From: Dactylonectria macrodidyma
Taxonomy: Eukaryota > Ascomycota > Sordariomycetes > Hypocreales > Nectriaceae
Length of the DNA: 64,000 nucleotides
Direction of reading: 5' to 3'
NCBI GenBank assembly: GCA_020744425.1
Contig: JAGMUV010000016.1
Span: 248,001-312,000 of the forward strand
The position numbers and the translations under genes are program-made. Below, piece after piece: positions 10,409 to 19,067 of this stretch; the first letter of the stretch is position 1, and the number at the start of each line of letters is the position of its first letter. The notes under the pieces are model-generated. The model did not search any database and had not been told where the DNA came from. It worked only from the letters and a program-made list of their open reading frames with translations.

Positions 10409-12389
10409 TCTCTTGGAGGTGTCTTGTGTGAGTGTGATTGACAGATCGCTGGGACTGCAGTTGATTACGGTATCGGCCGTAGTATGATGGGGGATCATGG
10501 ACTGCTAGTACAGGGATCAGTTGCAGATAATCGACTGGAAACGGGAGGTTTAACATATATCGGTCTCGGCCAGCACAACGTTTTTCCTCTTACTCGATGT
10601 GGCCCTCGAGCTTGTACAGGCGCTCCACCCAATGTGTTAGGCCAGTTTGCGAGAAGTCTCCTCAGCGGAGATAGATTCCAATGTCTGACACGGAGAGCTT
10701 CACGCAATGCCATCGAACTCAAAAGAATCATCACCAGGTGTTATGCTCGCCTTTCGATGACCAAAAGGCACTTCCACCGCTCGGAAACTACATCCCCAAA
10801 GCTCACATGCCTCGCAAGTGCGACTCTGCCGAGGCTGCGTAGCTTTGGCCTTGCAGGCCCGGTTGCTAGTGGACATTAACACGCATTGTCCCTCCAAGTT
10901 ACTGCGAATCTCAGCGTGGGAAAGGCGGCAAACAGCGCCCGACAGCTGTACGGAATATTTCTGGAACAACGCCCCACACCACAGAGTGGTCACTCTATTT
11001 GCCTCATTGGGTGGGTGGAAGCCGGGATGGGCTGACTTCCTACACCGCTGTGAGGCGGTCAGTGAAGAGTCAAGCAATGAAGCGGAGCGTCTTTGCGGGC
11101 GTACATGACTCCAGAGTCTGGGCTACCCTTCGCGGTGAAGATGCAATTGGGGTTACACTGAGGAAGAAAAAGTTACACCACCAAAACGCCCGATTCCATC
11201 AGACAGGCTTGAGGCATAGATTAGTGATATAATGTGCTAATAATACGCCTTGCCTGGGGAGCATGGGAGGGTAGCACGGGCCTCCCGCCACTATAAAGGT
11301 GGTTCTTCGTACAAGTCCTTCGAGAGCCTGATCCAATTGGCGGACTGAGGCGTTCCAGAAGTGCAAAAGTGAATACGAACTTGTATCAGCCACGAGCTAC
11401 CTCCTCCTCACCGGCTGCACACCGCTGTGTTGATTGACCAGATCTCACGACCAGCCTCAGCTGGCCTTGTTTACGGTGCCGTATTCCTATACTATGTCAA
11501 GTGTACTTCTTTCCCAGTCCTAGCGCCATGTTTTGTCCCCCTCTGTGTGTCTTCGATTGTGCTATGCTGACTAGCAGCATGCATACGTCTAGTCGATTCT
11601 GGGAGGAGGTTCCGCTATGTAGATCTTGATGAAGCAAAAAGGTTGCAGGTTATGTTGAAAGGTCCAGGTTACGTCTGTCTGAGAGGAGCACAGCTCCTTA
11701 CATAGTACCCACATCCCAGCCACCAGCAGATCGGACCATCTTAGTCATACGGTCTCAACAGATCTAGCTGTCTCTATGCAACTGCTCAGCCTCAGCTTGG
11801 CGGATAGATGAAGCCTTAATTTTTTAAGTAAGCAATCATTTGCGCGTTCGAAATTATAAGTGAACGAAGGCTTCTTTAAGCGGCAGTTAGGAAGGTATGC
11901 CGAGCTGCCTTCACCCAGCACTTGTATTAGCCAGGACGTAGCTATCTTTTCGCTGGTACCTTGGGGTAAAGCTGAAAAGATTCATCAGAAACCGACTAAC
12001 TTAAACCAATTACGTTACTCTGCTACCAGCAGTCATCCTTTTAGCTCTGACAGGCTCCCCGCTCGTAGAAACAAGGATCTGTTGCCCGTCATTGCCTATG
12101 CTAATGTCTTCAGCCCGTTCATGTTCTTTAGCAGGCTACTAACGGCAGATACAGCACCGAGCCCTCCAGCGCCAGTAGACATGCAAGTCTCTGTTTGCAC
12201 CCCACCACCCGAATTCAACTGGCCAGCTACTCAAGCCACCATCCCATTCAATTGACTCGTCATCCCTCCCCTTCGAGCATGACGCGGCAGTGACTGTACT
12301 GCAATAAATCAATGCTACGTAGCCCGGTAGGATGTGGCCCCGAAGCTGTTGGCGGCCCTCAGCCCGCATATACCGTACAGTGTGAAAAG
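10409..12389. other. 2 kb without a recognisable gene
   Basis: Several short overlapping frames occur on both strands, but none has recognisable motifs, splice structure or a convincing start. A cysteine-containing frame on the minus strand near 10700-10880 was considered as a zinc-cluster remnant and not accepted. I see no terminal repeats or simple repeats here. Confidence 0.5.
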
Positions 12390-13080
12390 AGACGCCATCC
12401 ACGTGAATACATTTACTACCGCCTCCGCTGCCGGGCAAGCACACCCGTGCACTATACGACTCGTTAAAAAGAAAAGAATCGGACGTGATAGCCCAGCTTC
12501 AGACTGGGATGATACGACTGAACAGTTATCTTCACAGGATAGGGGCAGCGGAATCGGACCTATGCGATTGTGGACAAGTAGCAGAGACGATTGAGCACTT
12601 CCTCTTCCGATGCAAAAAGTGGACAATGCAACGGGAAGTCATGTTTAAATGCTCACGAACAAAGATTGGGAATTTGTCTTTCTTCTTGGGAGGAAAAGCT
12701 GCGTCGGACGACGAAAAGTGGAAGCCAAACATGCAGGCTGTGCGTGCGGCAATCAAATTTGCTATCGCGACGCACAGGCTCGATGCGGGCCAGCGGCCAT
12801 CGGCAAACTAACCTCTAGCGTGCGACTATACTAACAAAAAGCAGCCTCGATTTGGCAGACCGTGCTTCAGCTGCCGAGGATAGGATGCTGAACACTTGCA
12901 GAATTTGGCCTTCAAGCAGGCCTGTCATGGAACAAGCAGCGACGAGGTTGAGCAGCAAGCGATGAGACGACAATCCGTGGGGCTTGGGGTGTCAGGTACA
13001 AATGCTCTGAAATGTGAACTAGATTGTATCAAGGCCCTATAGGGACTTCCCTCCGGGCGAAATAAAATCCAATCCAAAAC
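12390..13080 (+). mobile_element. Tad-like LINE, 3' end (ORF2 C-terminus and 3' UTR)
   Basis: The reading PGKHTRALYDSL begins near 12430 and continues with LNSYLHRIGAAESDLCDCGQ (frame open 12485-12811). It ends with the CX1CGX-type knuckle and KKW that close ORF2 in Tad1-clade non-LTR retrotransposons. After the stop at 12811 comes a ~260-bp 3' UTR that ends in GGCCCTATAGGG, CTTCCCTCCGGGCGAAATAAA and short A-rich units. The same tail, slightly diverged, is at 48384-48430. 5' truncation is usual for target-primed insertion. Confidence 0.8.
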
Positions 13081-13086
13081 CATCAG

Positions 13087-13562
13087 CGCAGGCGAGGTGG
13101 TTGCCAGCTATTCCATCACTCTTGGGCCCGGAGACGAGCAGAATCCGTACACAGCGGAACTAGAGCAATAGCGATGGCCTTGAAGTGCACGCCGCCCAGG
13201 CTTCCTTTTCGGGTCGTGACGGTCATGACGAGCAACCGCTCGGCCGTGGAAGTGATCACGAGGCCTCGGCAGCAATCCGGTCAGTGCACTATCCATCAGA
13301 TATACGACCGCACCAAGTGCCTTCGAAAAAGAGGCAGCTCTGTTAGACTCATGTGGGTGCCGGCCAAGGCCGAAGGTTTTGCATTGGGACCGATGGCCCA
13401 GGCAGCAGCGCCGAGAGCCACCAAGGCAGAGTGATGGCAGAGACACCATCGTACCAAGCAAGGTCCACAACGCTTCGACTGGCACTCCTCCAACAACGGC
13501 AGTGTGGGCGACTTCCGGAAGGGGTTGGACAGTATTCGAAGCGCATCATAAGGCGCTGCCAG
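13087..13562 (+). mobile_element. Tad-like LINE fragment, RNase H domain
   Basis: Translation gives an RNase H-like stretch: a GEVVASYSITLGPGDEQNPY strand, then after a one-base loss near 13168 ALKCTPPRLPFRVVTVMTSN, the RQQSGQ and IYDRTKCLRKRG helix, and VRLMWVPAKAEG. It then reads YQARSTTLRLA and LPEGVGQYSKRI and stops at an ALPG reading near 13562. This is the part that normally precedes the GKHTRALYDSL segment found 1.1 kb to the left. The fragment abuts NLR-derived sequence on its right. Confidence 0.75.
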
Positions 13563-14003
13563 GTTCCATCGGCCTCATGACGCATCTCATCCCGAACTGG
13601 ATCTTGCAGTGATTTGTTGCCCTTCAGCGATATGAGGTGCGCGACTTTGTGGTCGATGTACGTATTGACGGCCTGGGCGACATGGTGTGCGTTCAGCTCC
13701 TTGCCTCGTTTTTGAAGCAGCGCGATGCAGCTGCTGCTCAATATCACGTCTGTTTCGGCTCGAAACGATCTATTTGATGTAAGCAGACGCAGATGCGCTC
13801 TGGACAATATAGTCTAGGAGCTGCGGTAGGTCTTTCTCGCATTCGTCGAGAGCGTCGATAACCATGTAGCAATCCTTCGCGCGGCGATCGCGGAGCGTAC
13901 TGAGCAGAGCCCGGGACAAGTTATAGAACACGTCTGTGTCCTCAAAAAGTCGTCGACCTGCGTGGTCGTATTCATCTTGGATGTACGAGATGGCAGAGGT
14001 CGA
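13563..14003 (-). pseudogene. NACHT domain fragment of a HET-E/NWD-type NLR
   Basis: Read on the minus strand from about 14003, the frame gives EYDHAGRRLFEDTDVFYNLS, then the NACHT Walker B block YMVIDALDECEKDLPQLLD, then IVQSASASAYIK. A TAG follows where the family has Trp (KWIVSSRN), so a TGG codon has become TAG. After a frameshift the sequence continues with AVNTYIDHKVAHLISLKGN and DEMRHEADGT, the end of the NACHT helical segment. These blocks are typical of fungal nucleotide-binding incompatibility and immunity receptors. No P-loop, effector domain or repeat domain is present nearby, and the LINE RNase H fragment begins where the protein should go on. A dead fragment. Confidence 0.75.
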
Positions 14004-14089
14004 GGCAGTAACCTAGAAGAGCTGAGGGCTCCCCATATTGTCACAGGCCCGGCAGAGCCACTGCTCCGGCTTGGTAGTACCACCGGGGT

Positions 14090-14573
14090 TCAGTTCGAGC
14101 AAGAAGACCCTGTGGTCCTTGATTCAAGTCTTCCGCGGCCTGCCTCCTTTCCTGAGAGTCCATTCTTCCAGTACGTATGATCGGCCATCTCCCGGACCTG
14201 CTTTGGCTGCTGCTGGCTCTCCAGGAGCTGTCGCTCAAGTGCTCGGATGATCTTTTGTTGCTCGCTGATTACGCTTCGTGTCGATTCCTGCTCTTTGCTG
14301 AACTCCTTCGAAGTCTGTCTGGAGCATCGCCGCACTCGCATCCGCGCTGCTGTTGACCTTTCGGCTTTCATCCTCGTCGTGACCGCTGTCGTTCTTTGAG
14401 GCGGCTGGTGATGCTTTGGTCCTTGTCTTTGTGGTTGCGCTGGCGCTCGAGTCGGACACCTGGGTTCTCTTGGGCATTGGTGGTGGGGTTCTGAGTGGCC
14501 CGCGATGCATCGAGACGGATGCGTCAGGGTTGGCGACGATTACCGAGTCCATTTCGTCGGGCAATCCGCCCAT
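14090..14573 (-). pseudogene. unrecognised coding remnant, Ser/Thr-rich then coiled coil
   Basis: A frame from ATG at 14573 gives a proline/serine/threonine-rich stretch (MPKRTQVSDSSASATTKTRT). After a frameshift near 14310 it gives a likely coiled coil (QQKIIRALERQLLESQQQPK) ending in REMADHTYWKNG. The composition would suit the gag-like ORF1 of a LINE, but there is no CCHC knuckle and I do not recognise the family. It lies between the NLR fragment and the Helitron end. Confidence 0.35.
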
Positions 14574-14641
14574 GCAGCCAGCCGTTCTAAGGAGGATTGG
14601 ACTGAATGATTGATTGAACGATGAACGATTCTACTCTAATC

Positions 14642-15904
14642 TAAAATACTACGTCACCCCATGCACATTGGAGCGGCGATGGGGTGCATGGGGTAGCCTC
14701 AGCCGAAGGCTGTGTGTCCGCGGGCCGGGAAGCTAGTACTACTACTGCATTATCTACGTACTGATCCACTGCCATGGCCATTCCTGGTATTATGTGACAT
14801 GTACGGATTCCGTGTGAGCACCTGTCGTTTCCTAAGCTCCTGATCCCTCATCTTCATCTTCATGCCATCCGGGGGAGACCCGTAGACCAGGTGATTACGA
14901 TCAAATGGTGCATCCAACATCAGACCCTCGAGCGTTTTCACGCGAGAGACAGCCACGTAGCTTAAACCAGTCTGAAAGTCCCGGCAGGACAGATCTGTAA
15001 CGATCATGTCTTCGGTGATGCTTTGTGACTTGCGCACGGTAATTGCGTAGCATACGATCAGGGGAAACTGGGTGCGAGCGCAGAGAGTGGCTCCGATGAG
15101 GAAGTCCCTCTCCACTGGGAGAATCGGCACAATCTTCCTGCCATCAGCGGTGGTCAGGAACACCGGTCCGCTGTATTTGTCAAACTCCATCATGATAACA
15201 CAGGGAGGGTCTTGGATGTGGTCGGCCCCAGGTGCCCAGCCGATATCGTAAACTGTGCCGCGAGCGCCGTTGTAGAGGCCAACTGGCTGCCAAAGGTTGG
15301 ACGTCAGCATTAGACGGGCGCCAATGCATATGGGAATCTGCTTCGCAAGGTTGCCCGCCTTGTCATCAGGCGCAGCAGCCGCGCCGGGGCCGACGTTCTT
15401 AGCCATGACCTGGATGACTGGCCGGCTGAGGCGGTCGAGGTGATAGTGGTTATATTCGTTCGCCCTCTCTTTAGTGGCGTATACTCGTAAGGCGTTGACA
15501 AACCTTGCGACCTCTTGGTCGTCTAGTTTTGCCTATACGCGGCTGGAAAGGAGCTTCCAGGACTCCACAGATAGTTGAAGCAGCCGCAATTCCCCGAGAG
15601 CTAGGCGGAATGCCTCCTGATCGTCACCACGCTGCCGCTGGACAACTTTCAAGAAGACCGATTTATCGAATCGCCTATATGCGTTTCTGCCCTTGATCTC
15701 TACTTCCTGAACCACTTTATCGTAATAAAGCGGCTTCTGCAGCACAGGGGGAAGCTGAAAGAAGTCACCAACTAGCAGGATGTTCAGGCCGCCAAAGAAC
15801 TCTTCGTTCTTATTCGGGAACGCCTCTCGGAGACGGTCATCGATCCACGATAGCTGACGCAGCCCTAGCATGCTCTTCTCATCGATGTTCTGGATGTGCG
15901 CCAT
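14642..15904 (-). mobile_element. Helitron, truncated second copy (helicase C-terminus and 3' end)
   Basis: Coding sequence on the minus strand matches the first Helitron from the IDEKSMLG Walker B block (near 15890) to the stop at 14750, followed by the same 3' hairpin (14657-14693) and terminal string. A TAG at 15533-15535 replaces the CAG codon present in copy 1 at the homologous LLSSRVQAK site. The left part of the gene is missing; the short MAHIQN lead-in before IDEKS is not Helitron sequence. The ~240 bp between this copy and the hAT at 16146 has a short open frame that I cannot identify. Confidence 0.85.
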
Positions 15905-16145
15905 GACCGTCGGCTAATCCAGTGGTTAGCCTGCACAACGACGACGATCACCGCCAGGGATACCTTCTCCAGGCTCATCAGGAACTGCAGAGACGCCCAG
16001 TTGAGATATCGAGGGAGTCAGGGAGACAGTCTCCCCCGCACCGCGCCGTGAACGATGGTCGCGCTGTATAGCCACCTGCCTTGCCTTCGCCTCAGCCTTG
16101 GAGGCATCATCTTGTGAGTCTTTCCCGCCCTTATGGAACCTAGAA

Positions 16146-16275
16146 CAGTGTGTCCATCAACCAAGTAAAGCAAAATTTGGACCCTCTACTTGACTTGGTT
16201 GATGGGACCCCCTTGCTTTACTTGGTTTACTCGGTAGAGAGGCTTGCTTTGCTTGGTTGGTTGACGTTACTCGAC
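16146..16275. repeat. left TIR and subterminal repeats of hAT A
   Basis: Includes the TIR and at least four variants of the motif CTTG(A/C)TTTACTTGGTTG or its complement (for example TTGACTTGGTTGATG and CTTGCTTTGCTTGGTTGG). The matching right-hand array lies at 18790-18928. Confidence 0.75.
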
Positions 16276-16310
16276 TATTTTCCATTCCTTATGTGGCTCC
16301 GGTGGTAGAT

Positions 16311-18653
16311 CTATGCTAACATACCGCTTCGAAGCAGGTGCTTTTGGCATTCAATCGCTGCTACAGTGTCCGAATTAAGCCGATTTCGTTCATCTGTGAT
16401 GACCTTCTTTGTCTGTGAGAAAACGCGTTCACACTCGGCGCTCATTGCTGGGCAACTGAACAAGTCAAACGCCATCTTGGACAGGATGGGGTAGTCAGAT
16501 GTATGGCGAACCCACCACTCCAGAGGATCCTCAACATCCAGATCAGCCTTATTAGTCCTGGCCATAAACTCATCCAGCTCAGATGTCAGTTTTGTCCGCT
16601 TCCCTCGAGTGGCTGACGCCGCAATGGCAGCAAGCCTCTGACGACGCTTACGAGCTTGCTGGAGTGGATCAAGCCTCGCCCCGTTATCAGCAACAGCCTC
16701 CTCCTCCTCCTCCTCCTGCTGCTGTCGTGCTCCTTCTATTAGGTCCACTTCCGCAGCTGCTTCCTCGTATTGTGCATAGGCCTCCCGCACCACTCTCTTC
16801 GCCCCGCTGATCCATTGCTTGTTGTGGCTCCATTCAAGCTCGAAATAGGTAAATTTGTTTGCCGGATGCAGGGCAACTGCACATCGGTATGCAGGCGTGG
16901 CATCTGTGAGGCCAAAATATTCTTCAAGCTTGATGCGAGCAGCATCAATAGCATGGGCATAGTATGTTGACACCACGTCAGGGTGATCATCTGCAAACTT
17001 CCCAGCCTCCTGGAGCTTCTTGAAAAGGACATCAAGCGACTCGATCGTCTCGTGGAGGGAGCCATGCGATCCTTCTAGGCCAGCTTTGTTTGCCCGGCCT
17101 TCCATGCGCTTTGTTAGATCTTTGAAGGGCTTTAAGATATCGAGGAAGTGGCCCAGATCGGTCCAATCTTGTGGAGTAAGGATATCCTGTGAGATATCAT
17201 ATTCTCCGTTGGTATGGTTGTAGTTGAGGAAGAATAGATCAATGGCGTGGCGGAGTTTCAGAGCTCTTTCAATCATGGAATATACAGAGTTCCAGCGGAT
17301 CCCGCCATCGACCAGGACTCTAGTGTAGAGGTTCTCGATGCTGCCTTCGTCGTACGCCTGCAGAACGTACTGTTTCAGTCTCTCTCGTCGCTGGTCGCTT
17401 CTGTTGATCCACGTACAGAAGTTGTGGAGCTTGCCGATAAAGCTTTGCTTCCTCCATATCTCAAACCGCTCGTCATCAGATGCGCCACGGAGCCGTTGCT
17501 CCAGCTTGCTAACGCCCTGCCCAAAGAGGAGAGCTTTGACGATGAGATTCAGCATATGGCCGACGCACCGAAGGCGACTCTGACGGTTGATTGCAGGGTA
17601 CTGCTTTGCTAGCTCCTGAATGCATGTGTCATTATTGCTAGCGTTGTCCATCATAAAGAAGCCAATGACTTGGGAGATATCGTAGAAATCGATGACTGTT
17701 GACAGCACCTTGGCAATATTCTCGCCGGAGTGAGGGCCTTTCAGAGGGGGAAGATCCAGAAGAGCTGTCTGTAGCTTATGTCCTTCATCCAAGAAGTGAG
17801 CAACAACAGCTAGATAGTTTGTCCCTTCTTCAGATGTCCACGCATCCGTCGAGACGTGAATCTTGCTTGTGGTGAGATGGAGCTTTTCCCTCAGCCAAAC
17901 ACGTCTCCCAGCATCACCAAACCATTTCTCTTTGACCCAGCTACTAAGCGCTGACGGGCTCTTGGGCAGAATCTTGCCGCTGTCTTCCAGATAGTTGGTG
18001 AAAATCTCATAGGTGCGTTGATGGGTTGCTTGACGAAAGGTGAGATCAAGATCAATCACCCAGTCGGTAAAGTCGTCTTTAAATTGCAGGTCGTTGAACA
18101 CCAACCGCCGCCCTCCGAGGTATGATGTGAGATTTGTTGTGCCCTTGGCTATGCTGAAGGGATTGCATTCTGCTGCCTTGTAGCCAAATTCTTCCAGCCT
18201 GTGCTGATGTTTCAGATGGTATATAATGCTGGTCGTGCTCTCACTGGCAAAGAGCGCAGTATTGTGATGGCCACTAACGTGGCAGTATTTGCAGAGCCAG
18301 TACTTATTGTCTCCGTCCGTTGTAAGCTGTGCGCCGTGTCTGTAGATTGCTGAGGGTTGGGATTTGGAGTTGATGGTGCGCTTATGAGGCTGACGATATC
18401 GGATGGATGGCACTGGCTTCCCATCGTAACGGATTTTGTCCCACTCGATAGGGAAATGACATTGAGACGCTTTTGGCACCTCTCTTTCGTGGGAAACGGT
18501 TGCGGGAGAAGCACCATGAAGTGGCACACTCGTTGGAGTTGAGACGGAGCTAGGGGTACTGGACTGAGCAGAATCGATCGGCTCAGAGGGACTCCTAGGG
18601 GGTGTAGCCTTTACGAACCTTCCCCGAGGCTGAAACATTGGATATGAAGGCAT
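16311..18653 (-). CDS. hAT transposase, intact, 780 aa
   Basis: One uninterrupted frame starts at ATG 18653. A BED-type zinc finger is visible near residues 117-150 (WLCKYC followed by HLKHQH). The RNase H-like catalytic core includes HVSTDAWTSEEGTNYL and GFFMMDNASNNDT, followed by the RLRCVGHMLNLIVKA block. A C-terminal hAT dimerisation domain (about residues 695-770) contains PLEWWVRHTSDYPILSKMA and PAMSAECERVFSQTKK. Length and domain order match complete fungal hAT transposases. It excises and inserts DNA bounded by the element's ends. With no internal stop and intact ends, the element may be autonomous. Confidence 0.93.
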   Translation of the reverse strand: MPSYPMFQPRGRFVKATPPRSPSEPIDSAQSSTPSSVSTPTSVPLHGASPATVSHEREVPKASQCHFPIEWDKIRYDGKPVPSIRYRQPHKRTINSKSQPSAIYRHGAQLTTDGDNKYWLCKYCHVSGHHNTALFASESTTSIIYHLKHQHRLEEFGYKAAECNPFSIAKGTTNLTSYLGGRRLVFNDLQFKDDFTDWVIDLDLTFRQATHQRTYEIFTNYLEDSGKILPKSPSALSSWVKEKWFGDAGRRVWLREKLHLTTSKIHVSTDAWTSEEGTNYLAVVAHFLDEGHKLQTALLDLPPLKGPHSGENIAKVLSTVIDFYDISQVIGFFMMDNASNNDTCIQELAKQYPAINRQSRLRCVGHMLNLIVKALLFGQGVSKLEQRLRGASDDERFEIWRKQSFIGKLHNFCTWINRSDQRRERLKQYVLQAYDEGSIENLYTRVLVDGGIRWNSVYSMIERALKLRHAIDLFFLNYNHTNGEYDISQDILTPQDWTDLGHFLDILKPFKDLTKRMEGRANKAGLEGSHGSLHETIESLDVLFKKLQEAGKFADDHPDVVSTYYAHAIDAARIKLEEYFGLTDATPAYRCAVALHPANKFTYFELEWSHNKQWISGAKRVVREAYAQYEEAAAEVDLIEGARQQQEEEEEEAVADNGARLDPLQQARKRRQRLAAIAASATRGKRTKLTSELDEFMARTNKADLDVEDPLEWWVRHTSDYPILSKMAFDLFSCPAMSAECERVFSQTKKVITDERNRLNSDTVAAIECQKHLLRSGMLA

Positions 18654-18789
18654 TATTGACTTGGGATTTGGACTGTGCGAGACTTTCTAGCAGCAAAAAG
18701 ACATGGACAAATTGATCGGGCTGCAGCCTCCTGTCGCGACCAACAGAAAAAGGGGGTTTCGCAACGCCTTGCCTAAAACGGAAATGTAG

Positions 18790-18928
18790 TCGAGTAAGTC
18801 AAGTAACCCCGAGTAAGCGAAAGGGTCTTGCTTTGCTTGGTTGAAGACCATCTTTACTTTACTTGGTTGTTACGTAATCAACCAATCCCAACCAACCAAG
18901 TCAAGTAACTTGGTTGTTGGACACACTG
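18790..18928. repeat. right TIR and subterminal repeats of hAT A
   Basis: Contains GTCGAGTAAGTCAAGTAA, CTTGCTTTGCTTGGTTG, TTTACTTGGTTGTTACG and AACCAACCAAGTCAAGTAAC before the terminal CAACTAAGT-like repeat that ends in GGACACACTG. Confidence 0.75.
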
Positions 18929-19067
18929 CTCAACACACGAGTTGTATATTTCCTCCGCGAAGTCGCATCGTGCCTTGTTCGATGTAGAAGGGGCGGGCAA
19001 TGGTACTGGAGCATCGCCGGTCGATCCGTCGGGAAACAGCCTCTCGAGCTGTCTTCATTAGGCGTTA

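Larger units (their letters stand above)
16146..18928 (-). mobile_element. hAT-family DNA transposon A, full length
   Basis: Terminal inverted repeats read CAGTGTGTCCAWCAACCAAGT: left from 16146, right ending at 18928. The 2783-bp unit contains one intact transposase. Inside both ends lie many copies of a CTTGGTTG or ACTTGGTT unit in both orientations, typical transposase-binding subterminal repeats. The 8 bp outside the left end (ACCTAGAA) and the right end (CTCAACAC) do not match, so no target duplication is visible; one flank may have been rearranged. Confidence 0.85.

Noticed and set aside
10700..11077. Zinc-cluster protein fragment on the minus strand
   Set aside because: Cysteine spacing does not fit a binuclear cluster and no second exon or regulatory domain is visible.
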